From: Sipunculus nudus
Lineage: Eukaryota > Annelida > Sipuncula > Golfingiida > Sipunculidae
Direction of reading: 5' to 3'
Length of the DNA stretch: 64,000 bases
Assembly: GCA_026874595.1 (NCBI GenBank)
Contig: CM049318.1
Location: forward strand, 21,303,456-21,367,455
Positions within the stretch are counted from its first letter, which is position 1, and each line of letters opens with the position of its first letter. A program made the position numbers and the translations under genes. Below the pieces are notes generated by a model that was given only the letters and a program-made list of their open reading frames with translations, was not told the DNA's origin and made no database searches. Of the stretch, positions 12,301-25,128 are shown piece after piece.

Positions 12301-13785
12301 ACAAAGTGACGTTGCAATGTAAATGTATACAAACGATAGCACGTATTACCCGGTATAAGCACGTGTTTGGTAAAAGGGGAGATTCTACTGTGACAGGTGA
12401 CGTCCGGGTGCATTTGGTCGGTTATGGTTGTATACAGCGGGTAATCGCACAGAAACCGCGGTCAATGTCAGGCAAGGCCGCTGGAGGATCCTATCACTGT
12501 TTCAAGAGATCTTGAACGTGGGCGGAGGTTGCCTCAGCATATGACTTCATTATTAATAACGGCAAACCGTCATTGCATATCAGCGCCTTCTTGTGGTCAT
12601 TTAGCAAGACATATAAGGTTGAATAAGGCATTAAAAGTCTCTTATTCCTTTGTATATTCTTATATATTTGATTGGATCGACAACAGGAATACATAACGCT
12701 TCACTGCGGTGAGTTGAAATATGATTAAAGTTAACGTTTGATCGAAAGGAAAGATATCTTAAACTTCTTAATCGTTCAAAGTTTGAATACTAGATGGCGC
12801 TGAGAAGCAAATGCGGTCGTTTCCGTAAATAACAATAATGTTGATCAATGATACCCTATTCTTCGACATTATACAAAATAAAAAAAAATGTAAGGAGAAA
12901 GGCTATGTATATGTTGTTTGCCTATGGTTACCATTATTTTCAGGGCGAGATCAAGTTGCCAAGCAGACTGAAAATGCATGAAGACATAATACAGAAAAGG
13001 ACTGCCATGGCAGCGCGTTTCCCAGACACCACGCGACACACAATACAGGTGGACTACGTGCCGTACATGGATGAACTTGGAAGCATTGTTGGGTGTAAAC
13101 CAAACCTGTGTAAGTTATAGAAGAAAAATTTACATCAAACGAAATTCATGACAAAAATTGTTTTGAAATACAGATAGATATCGTTATCGCGAAGTTATAA
13201 TGAATAAGATGTAGTTGAACAGATGGAACCTGTACAAAGACAGCAACAAGTGTTCAGCATACATGCACATCCAAAAATTGTTTCTCAAAAAGGAACAGGG
13301 CTTATGTCATAAAATAAGCAGCCTATTTCACGTTTTATTTTAACCTATCATAGCCCAGCTGGAGGATAATGTATACATGATATTAACTTGCATCAGGAAG
13401 TTAGATATAAGTTATTTATATGCGTTATGCTTTCTTAACAGGGAAGTACTTCTTTACGGACAACAGACTGTGGCGGGAACTGTTCTTCGGAGGTTGTACC
13501 TCAGTCCAGTACCGCCTTGACGGACCCGGCAGATGGGATAGGGCGCGAGAAGTCATACTGAGTACAAAGGAAAGGGTTATGCATCCCTTCCAGACCAGAC
13601 AAGTGCCTCCCCCTGGTTCTGAACAAAGAACTAGCAGCTTCTGTCAGAAGCTTCTGCTCCTGGTAGTTGTTGCTAGTGGGCTCTGGTTCATGGGGAAGAA
13701 ACAAGGTCTTAAGCTCTCTGATTTGGCCGAAAAAGTGAAGGAACGTGTATCAAACATCGGCTTTGTTGCCAATCAACTGAACTAA
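9370..13785 (+). CDS. Flavin-containing monooxygenase, copy 2
   Basis: Complete five-exon FMO of 562 codons: 9370-9683, 10355-10667, 11196-11747, 12944-13109 and 13442-13785. All introns are GT-AG and all phases agree. It is predicted to oxygenate soft N/S nucleophiles using NADPH, O2 and FAD at the ER membrane. Visible motifs are FAD-binding GxGxxG at residues 9-14, FMO signature F-x-G-x3-H near 166-172, NADPH-binding GxGxS near 191-195, and CTGY near 327-330 (the family ATGY motif). A hydrophobic segment near 519-532 looks like the C-terminal membrane anchor. After it comes a 30-residue charged tail that vertebrate FMOs, which normally end at the anchor, lack. Exon 2 uses an AAG acceptor where the sister copies use CAG. 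The length is slightly above the usual ~530 residues. Family assignment is secure; isoform and substrate are unknown. A LINE inserted about 85 bp past the stop may affect the 3' end. Confidence 0.93.
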
Positions 13786-13855
13786 CAGAGCCAAGATATT
13801 CTGAACTCTGATGAACTAGACATTAGGTACAGAGGTATACAAACATGTATCTACT

Positions 13856-13870
13856 CTCCTATTATTGTTT
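13856..13870. repeat. Left 15-bp target-site duplication of the LINE insertion
   Basis: CTCCTATTATTGTTT occurs here and again at 22895-22909. Joining the flanks across one copy gives a sequence that aligns with the undisturbed 3' flank of FMO copy 3 (37255-37285). Confidence 0.85.
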
Positions 13871-14044
13871 TTTTTAATTACCAACAGAACAAAACTTACA
13901 ATACTGTACAAACAATCAAACATACATGACATATGTTACATAACATCACTGTAAAATTTTACATTAACATAATACATCAAATACACAAACATTTGACATA
14001 TACAACAAAGCAGACATAAACATCCTTAATCTAGCAGTAAAAAT

Positions 14045-17000
14045 TCAATTTGTTTCCCCAATAATAATATCTAATTTTCCCCATATAGTTTTATGTACAG
14101 CTAACTTTCCTTTGGTGATGGCTACTTCTTTTTCCACACAGTAATATTTTGTAATAAACTGTGTGGCACCTTTAATAGTTAATTGCTTCTTTTTACATCT
14201 TGTGGTGTATATATAATATTTCATTAAGAGAATAATTTTATCTAATAATTTATTTGTGCTATTATTCAGAATTATATTCTTACTATCAAAATTTGTATTT
14301 ATATCGAAATTCTTCAGCCATAATGCTAACTTTGTCCATATATCCTTTATGATTGTACAGTTAACAAACAGATGCAGTAAAGTTTCTTTGTCTCTCATAC
14401 AAAACGTACAACTATCCTGATCTATAATTCCTGCCTTCAAAAGAAAAGGGTTAAGAGTTAAAATTCTATGCAAAATTTTAAATTGAAAATATCTTAATTT
14501 TGTAGATATTGTTATAAAACCTATATTCTTGAAAGCTTCAAGTATACTATTTTGGTTACATACTGCCAAGTCTTTTTGCCATTTCAAAATGCTTTTAACT
14601 GGAGATTTATATTTTTTCCTTATAACTTCGCTATAGACGGACTTAACAGGTTCAGCTTTTTTTAATAATTAATCAATGTTATTTTCGAGTTTAAATTCAC
14701 AATTATGATAACTTTGGCAAATCTTTAATTCTTTTTTCCATTTTACAGGGATCGCATGTATAATGCTATTGTAGGGCATTTGGTGTATTTCAATATCATA
14801 AATCTTTTTTTATTTCTTGAATTGAATAGAAGAAATATGCATTATTCACCATCTTAGTCAAATTGTGTATATATCGGATCCCTGAATCATACCACTTTTT
14901 ATAAAATACGATTTTACCATTTATTTTGATATGGGAATTTATCCATAATGATTGATTAAGATATTCATTTGTTGTTTCTGGGATATAAAAGTTATATTTA
15001 CACCATTCTTGTACTATTTCTTTCCAGAATATGTTTAGTTTTCTGAGTATATGTGTCTGATCTACATCATCAAATTTAATATTGTATGTGAATAAATATT
15101 TAGTTAAATTATTTAGGCTGTGATTAATTAATTGCCTCCATCCTTCTTTAATATTTGAATTTAGTAGTCTATAAATCCACATGATTTTTGTTGCCTGTAT
15201 TTTTGACCAAATATCTGTCATATCCAATCCACCATTATCTTTAGAAGCTATAAGAGTTTCTCTTTTTATTTTATCTATCTTACTATTCCATATAAAGTTA
15301 TATAGAATAGTTTCAATTTCTTTAATTATGGAGGCGGGTGGATTTGGTAGAACAGAAAATTGATATTGTAATTGGGATACTAAATCGGATTTAATTACTG
15401 TAATTTTACCAATTGGTGTCAATTTTCGTTTTGACCATGTTTCCACTAATTTATTTATTTTTCCTATTAAAGGTTTAAAGTTAAGTTCGCTAAGATTTTG
15501 GAGTGTACTGTTAATATTAATTCCTGAAAGTGTAATTGGTCCCTCTGTCCATTGTAACCCTAAATGTTTTATTTCTTCTTTTCCATATTCGTGATTACCC
15601 ATAGGCATTACTGCGGTTTTTTCTATGTTTATTTTTAAACCACTAATTTTATGGAATCTCTTAAACTGTTCAATGGTCTCATGAATCACTGGCCCTCCTC
15701 CTTTAATAAATAGAGTCGTGTCGTCTGCATATTGAGATATTACATGTTTAGAATTTTCTACTTCTATACCTTTAATATTTACATTATTTCTAATACTCGA
15801 TGCTAAAATTTCTGCGCAGACTATAAATAAATAAGGAGACATAGGGCAACCTTGCCGTACTCCTCTGCTTATTGGGAAGAAACAAGAGCTCCATCCATTA
15901 TTAATAACACAAGATGATATGTCAGTATAAAAAAATTTAACCCACCTACAGAATATAGTTCCAAAATTATAGTACTGGAGTGTTTTGTTTATAAAAGACC
16001 ATTCTAATAAATCAAATGCTTTTTCAAAGTCGATTGTTATTAAATTAGCTTTAATTTTGTTTTTACTGCAATAGTTATTTAAGTTATAAATTCTATTAAG
16101 ACTTTCTCCTATATAACGATTTTTTAAAAATCCAGTTTGATCTGGATGGATTATTCTTTGAAGAACTGATTGTAACCTTCTTGCCATACATTTAGTAAGT
16201 ATTTTATAATCTATATTAAGCAAAGAAATTGATCTCCAGTTCTTCAAACTTAGTGGGTCTTTTGATTTTTTTGGAATCAGTGTAATAATCCCTTGACGTT
16301 GAGAAATATTGAGCTTTTCTTTTAGGTATGAGTATTCAAAAGCACTGATTAAATATTGTTTGATATCTTCCCAGAAATATCTATAAAATTCAACTGTAAG
16401 ACCATCTGTTCCAGGAGTTTTCCCATTTTTAAAAGATTTAAGACATTCTAAGATTTCGTTTTCAGATAAATCGGCATCACAAAGGTTTTTTTCTTCTTCT
16501 GTTAGTATTTTGTGTGATTGTGTAAAGAATTCTGTATAAAAATTTTCATCTAAATTAAACTGTGTTGAAGTATACAAATTCTTATAAAATTTCTCTGTTT
16601 CTTTTAAAATCTCATGGTGGTCTGTTACATAGTGATCAACAACTTTAAGTTTAGTAATAGTCTTTCTGTTATATAACCTCTTTTCCAGATTCAGAAAATA
16701 TTTAGGCGGTCTCTCGCCGTCCTCAAACCATTTAGTTTTACACCTTCACATTGCTCCTTCTGTTTTTTCTTTTATAATATTTTCAATTTCTATTTTTTGC
16801 TGGTCTATTTCTACTGTTAAAGCATCATCTAGGCTATCTGCATATTGTTCCTCTAATATTTTTAATTTGTTTTCTAGTTGTTGTAGTTTTGTTCTTTTTT
16901 GCTTGTTTAGTCTATGAGAATAATTAATGGATGTCCCTCTTATTTTACATTTAATAGTGTCCCATAGCAAAGATGGATTGGCACTTTTATTATATTCTTT

Positions 17001-17815
17001 AGTTTCTTTAATAGTTTCTTTAATAAGTTTGATATAATCTGAGTTATTCAACAGGTTACGATTAAATTTCCAGAAGCCTGGTCCTCTTTTATTTAATTTC
17101 ATATCAATTGTTATTGTAGCAGCAGAGTGGTCATTTTTTAAACCTGGTTGGATATCTGTTTTATGTACACGTTCGGAAAGACCTTTAGAAATAAGTATAA
17201 AATCTAATCGGCATAAAATAATTTTAGGGTTTAATCTTTTCCAGGTATATTGCGATACATTTGGGTGTTGTTTACGCCATATATCCACTAAGTCTTAGTT
17301 TTTTATCCATAGGTTCACCACTGTTTGAGCTTTTTTATGAGTTTTAGCCCTGCCTCCTTTTTTATCTTTAGTGATATTAAGAACTAAGTTGAAGTCACCT
17401 GCTAATATTCTATTGTCATTTGGTAGTAATTCTATTTTATCCATGATATTAATAAAAAAAAATCTGGGTTGTCATTATTTGGTCCATAAATATTTACCAT
17501 AGTAATTCTAGTTTCTTCCAATGTAATATCAAGTATTATGAAGTTACCTTCTTCACTAAGTATTATATCATGTATTTCAAAGTTAACATTATTTTTGAAT
17601 AAAATACAGACTCCTTTTGCATTATTTGTACTGTGGGGAAAATACAATTTTACCACCCCATTCAGCACACCACATATTTTCTTCTTTTACTGTGCTGTGA
17701 GTTTCTTGTAGCATAATAACCTTAGCATTTTGTTTATGTAGCCAATGAAACAATTCCCTACGTTTTTTTGTATCCCCTAAACCTCTAGCATTAAGTGTGA
17801 TTATGTCTATGAATT
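14045..17815 (-). pseudogene. LINE ORF2: endonuclease plus reverse transcriptase, broken
   Basis: Minus strand, in order. An apurinic-type endonuclease begins near 17813 (LNARGLGDTKKR, then LQETHS), has GDFN near 17395 and ends with the SDH-type catalytic end as NDHSA near 17130. A connector follows, then reverse transcriptase at 16577-14796 with RQGCPMSPYLF and catalytic YADD (near 15735), and a C-terminal domain at 14587-14045 with a CxxC...H...C cluster. I see frameshifts near 17640, 17455, 17290 and 14806, and in-frame stops at 16746-16748 and near 14670. The parts are otherwise collinear and readable, so decay is moderate. Motif style points to the L1/Tx1 group; exact clade needs a tree. 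It retro-integrated by target-primed reverse transcription beside FMO copy 2. Confidence 0.85.
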
Positions 17816-19289
17816 ACGTATGGTTTATTTATTCTTTGTAAATATAGCTGGTTATACAGAAACTGGGGGTTTAAATGTAAATTTCTGCTTTTTACATACA
17901 ACGTGTCACGTAACATACATGAATTCACAATTTACACTGCAGCACCTCTTAAAACCATTGGCGCTGCCCTTAACTACCTGCTATCAAGTGACAGAACAGC
18001 CATCTGGAGCTCTGTTTCAAAATCGGAACTTAAATCTAATAAAAATGGCAAAATGATTTCTTTGAGTATCTTCCACTCACATCTATTATTTCTGATTTGA
18101 ATATTTTTTTTTCTATTTTAAGTAAAACCATATTATTCCGGATTATACCAGTGTAGCCCAAAGGCATTTTTTTTCTTTTTCTTTTTCTTTTCTCCTTTTT
18201 AACCATTTCTAATTAAAATCATTACACATTATCCTAACTATTTGTTACTGTTTCTGCAACTTTTAAGACTTATTTTATAAATAAAATACTAATCTTATTT
18301 ACTATTTGGGTTTGGATTTCAAAAAGGTTTGGATTAATATGTTTACTATTTTGCCAAAAGGATAATAATATTGTTAATGATAAACAAAATCTATGAGTTA
18401 CTTTTATCAATATGATAATTATTTGGGTTCTCAGATTTATAAATCTGTCCATAAAGTCAATTCCACATTGGTTCTAATTGTAGCTCTACAATTCTTTGTA
18501 TACTCTATCCTAAATCTTTTACAAATTATAATTTAATTTTGTCTTTATACTGCTTGTATTCATAATATATAGTTGCTTATTATTCTTAAATGTTTAAATC
18601 AATTATGCCTAATTCATTTAATATCAAATATGCTTTGAATGTTAGTCAAATTTCCTCTTAGATGGTTCCTCAGACTTTCAATGGTATTTTATCTTCACCC
18701 TATTTAGTATAAGTTCATCAAAATATAATCTTATCACATTAAAATACTATCAGTATGATCCTCATCTTTTATGGCAGTATCATATATTAGTAGTTTTACT
18801 GTTGTATATAATATATATAGGTTTACTCCAGAGAATGTTAATATCTGTAGAACCAATTATCTGTGGAAAAAAAAGTATATCCATAAATACATATCACAAG
18901 TATAAATTTTTCATCCAAGAAAGTAATTCACTTTCAATATATTATTAAAACTAAACCTATGTATACTACAAGGAGGGACTATTATTATCCCCATTTACCT
19001 GTAATTGTGTCAACAGATGACACTAACATAAAATATATGGCATAGTATTGATTCTAATACTAAACTAATATACACCTCTTCCCTTAATGTATATATATAT
19101 TTTTTTTTAAAAGAAAATTCTGAAGTACCTCTTGGTGCAAAAAAATATAACCACAGACTTACATAAAAATGTGTCTAATGTATAGCAAATCCTAACAATC
19201 CTGATCTGGTAGTGCTCTAATACCTTAAAGTATCTAGATGCAAACATTTTTCATGAGTATCAATTAAATACAAGTGCCTGCTTGTTATG

Positions 19290-20930
19290 TCAACCCTTAA
19301 CATTTTACCCTATAATGTATACAGTTCTATGGGCACAGATAGAAACACTGACTTACTATATCCAACATATCAATCAATATTGTGTTTATCAGCATACATG
19401 TATAAGGACTCCATTTTTTTTAAGTTAACTATCAATTTGACAGCATTTTATATTTATGGTCATGTATGTTCAACAACTAAAGTAACATATTTCAGTGTAA
19501 CTCAAAAGCTATAATAAAAAGTTTAAAAACATATGCAAAATATTAAATAAACAGATGGAATATTCTAAACCTGGCTTTCCAATAAAAACTCAAATACAGT
19601 TTAAGCTGTGCCCATTGTACTACAGCTTTTAACATAAGTATAGTAGCTTTTTTTTTTTTAATGTTGAGGTGACAATTAATTTATATAACAGCACAGACCT
19701 AATGACAGTTAATACCCTTTTAGCACAGGGGTCTGTATAAGTTGTGACCATAACATTTTCTGTCACTAACTCATGATTATTTTAAATTTAATTCTTACTA
19801 TACCTGTATTAGAAGTATACAAAATGTCCCACTTTGTGTCTCTTGATATAAACAATTCTAAGGGATCAGTAAAAACTGGCCTGTAACATCGTGTTAATCA
19901 GTATTATGTGGATCAGCTTACCTGTATATAGATATCAACACTTTTGGGGGAAAAAGCAGTTCAGCGGCCTAGGCAAGTATCATATTTCAGTGTACCTCAA
20001 AAGATATAATTAAAAACCTAAAACATATGCAAAGTCACAAGTAAAAAAACAGAATATTCTCAATATGCTTTTCTTTCAAATAAAAGCTCAAATTCTGTTT
20101 AGGTTGTACTCCTTTTACTACATCTTTTAGAATAGTAATGTTTAAATATGTTAATTTGACAAATTAATTTATGTTACAGCATAGCCCAAATGACAGCAAA
20201 TACTCTTTTAGTATAATGGTCTGTCTATTGTCCAATTAAAGTTGTGATCATAACATATTCTGTCACTGCATCATAATTATTGTAAATTAAATTCTAACCA
20301 CACCTGTATTAGAAGTATACAAAATGTCCCACTTTGTATACACTTGGTATAAACAATTATATGCACTCAATAGAGAACTGGTTGATTACAACATGTCAAT
20401 GTGTATTATGTGGATCAGCATAAATGTCTACATCTACCAACACATCAGTTTTGTGGAAAACAAAATACTAAAAACGATAACCAACATCCATATGATAGCA
20501 TTTTTATATGCATCTGTGTGTTTATCAAATACAACTTTAAAGAGAGCTAATGTACACCACATAATTTCAAAACAACTTCATAGTCTATTTAACAGCTTTA
20601 TTAACATATTTCAGTGTATCTTGTAAGCTGCCCTAAAAGACCTAAACATGTGAGAAGAAAAATGTCAATGGGTGAAAAAATGTCAATGTTGAGATGTGTC
20701 TCCTTCACTACATATTTCAGCATAAATAATGATATTTTTTAAATGCTGAATAACCATGTTACAACGTAAACCAATTGATAGGTACTACCCTTTTAGTCAG
20801 TTCAATTTTTTTTTTATTTTCACTGAATCATGTTTATTTATAAATTAACTCATACTCAACCTTAATTGGAGGTGCATAAAATGTCCCATTTTTTTCCTCT
20901 TGGGACCACAAGTTGTTTTTCATATTATAC
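19290..20930. repeat. Degenerate ~500-560-bp tandem units in the LINE 5' region
   Basis: A landmark AAAATGTCCCA recurs near 19822, 20320 and 20880, with matching upstream (CTTTTAGTAYA..GGTCTGT) and downstream (ATAAACAATT, then GTCAATRTGTATTATGTGGATCAGC) blocks, giving about three divergent units with periods near 498 and 560. They lie upstream of ORF2, where promoter monomers occur in some L1 families. That role is only a suggestion. Confidence 0.55.
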
Positions 20931-22894
20931 TGTGTACCATTCTATGGATTTAGTAGAGAACTGATTGTAACATTTTGTTAATATTGTATAGATCAGCATA
21001 CATGCACATATACATACATAAATACATATACGTACCCAGATAACAACATATCCAGAAAGAAAAAAAACTGTTTGCCATATGAAACTCTAAGACAAGTGAC
21101 CCATGGGTCATGACGCTCAGCTGCCAAGCATGACCTGTGACATCATGGACTGAGATTCACAACTTCCAGTAAAATTTTGAAGAACCAATTTGCCAATTTG
21201 TTGAAAATTTTCTATGACAACAGAAATATATATCACCTATGTCTGGTTAAAACACAGTGAATTGATGGTCTGAGGAAAATGCAAGATTGTTAAGCTATCA
21301 GGAACTATTCCAACAGCTTGCTTGAAACCTGTCAGTCTCAAAAGGAACACCACAAAGGGCAAATATAAGATCAAAATATATAGCAAAAATCAAGGAAATA
21401 CATGCAAGAATTATTGAGAAACAGGTGCTTCTGTATGAATTTTTTATTCAATACAAGCCAACTGTACTGCACTTTTATAAATGATAGTAATATTTATTCA
21501 CAAATATTTAACCCAATCCTTTACAAGATTACATAAATATACATCCAACTGCATTCACTTTAACTGTTCTTGAGATAATATGATCAAAAGGAATTAAAAG
21601 ATGGTTGCCTGGTGGCCATATTGGACTTCTGACAAGTCTGAAATCAGACAACAAACCTCTAAATCGGACCAAACATTAAAGAAAAATTACTGAAACTGCC
21701 CTGAAGAAAGAATTTCTAAGGTGGCTAACTGGCAGACATAATGGATTTCTGACAAGAATGACATTTGATATCCCACATTCTCCAATAAGAGACCAAACTT
21801 GGGGCAAATTATCCAGTAATAAATGCCCAAAATAATTCAAAAGGCATGTCCAGGCCCTCATATCAGATTTATAGATATGCAATTGTAAAAAGTGTAAGTC
21901 CAATATTTTTATTATCACTCTGCTTTTCAATGGGGTCAGCAGGGTAGGTAAACTGCCAAACCTGAAAGAAAAGAAATGCAGAAAGCATGTTTAAGAGTCT
22001 TGAAATAAAACAAAAAGCCATCCTAAATCAAGGTACAGATCCACTTATTATGAGAACAAACACTTGCTTTTATATGTGGTGATATATATTAAAATATTCA
22101 GATATCTAGGAAACTATGTTTATTGCTAGGATTCCATAAAATAAACTGCAAAATGTTCCCATCATCTTATAAATCAGTAGCTAAACCTTAATACTATACT
22201 CTCATAGTCTTAATGCCTGGCTGAAGCATTCTGACAACAGTGTTTTTTGTTATGAAGTAACGAGGTACTTATCACTGAGCCTTTTCACTTAATAGGCTGA
22301 TACAAAAGGGAGTCATATGTCACCAGTGTCCCTCACAATTACAGCCACACAGGGAGATGCACCAGCTGGAGTGGGATGGTTATATATACAAGAAAAATAG
22401 AGATGGTCTATAAAATAAGTAATTGTGAACATCCCTGACCTATGACCTTGGCCTTTTGCCCATATATCAACTGGATTCTTTCTAAATGATGGGTAACTAC
22501 TGACCACTTAAATCTGGTGTAATTACTTGGCAACCAATGGGTGAATAACTTTGACCTGCAACCTTTAACCTGCTGACCCCAAAATCAATAAGTTATTTAT
22601 TCAAGCAAAAAGACCCATAAATATGAAGTTTGAGTCAAACTGAGTGATGCATAGATGTGGCATATGTGAAAGACTGAAGGTTTGGGTTGAACAGTTACAC
22701 TTGAAATATGCTCACAAGCATTTAGAACAATTAATTATTGTGACCTTGACCTTTGACTTTTTGACCTCAACATCAATAGGCTTCTTCCCTTATTGGTAGG
22801 TAAGCCATATATGACAGATGGAAGGTACAGATTGAAAAGTTTGCCTGAAAATGACTCCACGCAAGAAGTGGGTGCTGTGAACTTGACCTTTGAC

Positions 22895-22909
22895 CTCCTA
22901 TTATTGTTT
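22895..22909. repeat. Right 15-bp target-site duplication of the LINE insertion
   Basis: Exact repeat of 13856-13870. The FMO copy 2 3' flank resumes here (TTACCAGTGCTTGG follows, as in copy 3 at about 37280). Confidence 0.85.
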
Positions 22910-23075
22910 CTTTACCAGTGCTTGGTGTCAACCTGGGGGTTTAATGCTATCGTTTACTTAACCATGTGTCTTTTTGTTTCTCCATCCTTGGTAGTTATAT
23001 AAAAATGTAAATGTGTGCATAAACTATCCCTTTCGGAAATGTTTCAGTAGTGTTAAATTGTGTATTAAAAACAAC

Positions 23076-23078
<3 letters not shown>

Positions 23079-23125
<47 letters not shown>
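23079..23125. repeat. (TA)n microsatellite
   Basis: An uninterrupted TA dinucleotide run of about 47 bp. Half B does not share it at this length. Confidence 0.95.
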
Positions 23126-23128
<3 letters not shown>

Positions 23129-23214
23129 GCGTACGATTAAAAATTATATATATCGCTTGAATATCTCTGAATACAGAGAGTGGGGTGTGTGAATTTAACT
23201 GTATACAGAGCGCA

Positions 23215-23672
23215 TGTATGTGTCCTCCTCCTGATGCGTCCATGACGCATGGGTGAGTGTTCCCGCCCTAATGCCTGCGACCCTGTTTTCAATTCGCAAG
23301 TAAAAAGCCAGTGGCTGCAGCATATGAAGCGATACACCTACTCGGGCATTTTTTAAATAAGGTAGGACTATTCTTAATAAAAAAAAAACTTAGCCCATCA
23401 AAATGGTAAGAAGGGATAAACCAATCCACAGCGATAGATATGTATGTGTCCTCCTCCTGATGCTTAGCGTGCGTGACCCATGGTTGAGTGAACACGCCCT
23501 AATGCCTGCGAACCTGATCCTAATTCGCAAGTTAAAAGCGAGAGGCTGCAGCATTAGAAACGGGTACATTTACTCGGGCTTTTTTTTAAATAAGGCAGGA
23601 CTATCCTAAATGAAAAAAAATCTAAGCCCATCAAAATGGTAAGATGAGATAAACTAATCCACAGCGACAGAT
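23215..23672. repeat. Tandem pair of a 226-bp repeat (half A)
   Basis: Two direct units start at 23215 and 23441. Both open with TGTATGTGTCCTCCTCCTGA and contain GCCCTAATGCCTGCGA and CTCGGGC. The same arrangement occurs in half B at 37587-38045 (spacing about 229), with a single unit behind FMO copy 1 at about 5198. The doubling therefore predates the segmental duplication. Confidence 0.8.
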
Positions 23673-25128
23673 ACGTGTTATGTCTTCATTACGTGACACT
23701 AAACACGGTTTAGTCATCAATATCATTGGGAGAATATTTTCGAATCCACGACATCCACTTCTCAGACAGGTTTCTTTCAACAAGTCTACAATGGTATGTC
23801 CTGTTGAGAAAGGGAAAGGTGTTGTTTGGAGCATAACAAAATTAATTGTCTTATTGACAAACAGTCGGTTTTCCAACTGATCCCGAGAAAACGGGGAGTA
23901 CAGCGTTTAACCAGGTGACAGTCAGGAGGAAACTAGTGTCTCAAACATTGCTGGGCTAAATCAGATGAAAGTAAATGTTTTGGAATCTAAATGATCAGAA
24001 ACATATAATATTAAATTTCTCATGGACAGAGAAGACGATCTCTTTGGGTAAATTTATCCTACCGCTTGACTTCAGCACAAGAGATTGAACTAATTGCAGA
24101 ATATAGAAATTTGCGCTAACCATTTACGGCAGGGGTAAATTTAACTCTTATAGCTTGACAGCTGACCAGCATAGGTAAACTCTTCAGAAAACAAACCACT
24201 ACAATATTATATGGGTGCATCAGATATTCAAAATCTAAAATGCGAGATGTTGCAAGATAGATTCTTATAACTTCAGAACCACAAGGGCAATTAAAGGAAC
24301 AAAGTGATGAAAGACCACCGCCCGGTCTGATAATTCTTCACACTGCACACTGTCCGATCCATCGTGGAGAAAAGCCATTCAGTTGATCATCGTTTAACAG
24401 TAATAAGTTGAACCGAACGGGTCATCAAACCTGACCAGCAAGAGAGTGAACCGTGATTGTTTTGGCAAGGACAACCGTTGGAGGATGACAGAAGTCCTTC
24501 AACGCCTAGCAGAGTTATGTGCCATTCAAAGCAAAATCAGCAGCACCCAGAATGACTCAAGAATCCACGTACGCCTACTATGCTGAAATAAGTAATTGTT
24601 AGATGTTGTTCAACTCTATCAAGAAAGTATATGTACCACTATGAAAATGCTTATTCCTCCTCCTGTCTTCCATAGGAAAGACTATTGAAAGAAGGACGTG
24701 CCATCAATCAGTTATAGAAGGAACAGTTTCAAACTCTCCTAAAGGACTTCCCCACAGTTGGTGGAGGCACTCCGTACCATATACCTAAAAGACTTACAAG
24801 AGTTATCCATGATTACCCTCCAGTGGAACAATAGACCCAAGAACAGCCCAGCATGAAACTTTCCATTACAAATATCGCAGTATTCATGAGCTGATTCAAA
24901 GCATATTCTGGGCTTAGATGGCTTCGGGTTGACATATACAGTATATAGACCAACGTATTTAATGTATAAAAAGGGTTTTTATTATGCTTTGATGGACAGT
25001 GATACAGAGGAAAAGCATCAACATTATGCAACATAGCAAGGGACTATGGCTCTGATGCTTAAAATGTCACTTAGATCATATGTTTATATAAAAGTGACAC
25101 ATTTACTATTATTTGGAGAATAAAAATA

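Larger units (their letters stand above)
13871..22894 (-). mobile_element. L1/Tx1-like LINE insertion, about 9.0 kb, degenerate
   Basis: The insertion is flanked by a perfect 15-bp duplication. It runs 5' to 3' on the minus strand and ends in a short A tail (T run at 13870-13875 on the plus strand). ORF2 occupies 14045-17815. The roughly 5 kb upstream of ORF2 is AT-rich and has no recognisable ORF1, but contains divergent tandem units (19290-20930). From about 21560 to the right end there are GACCTTGACCTTTGAC-like motifs. The outer duplication supports one insertion unit, but nested older elements inside the 5' part cannot be excluded. Confidence 0.8.
22910..25128. other. Intergenic DNA of half A downstream of FMO copy 2
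   Basis: No gene is seen. The region contains a (TA)n tract at 23079-23125 and the repeat pair described separately. A segment of about 850 bp at 23895-24745 is absent from half B, where the flanks join at about 38270. The remainder (24745-25128) matches 38270-38322 and 42016-42345. Confidence 0.6.
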
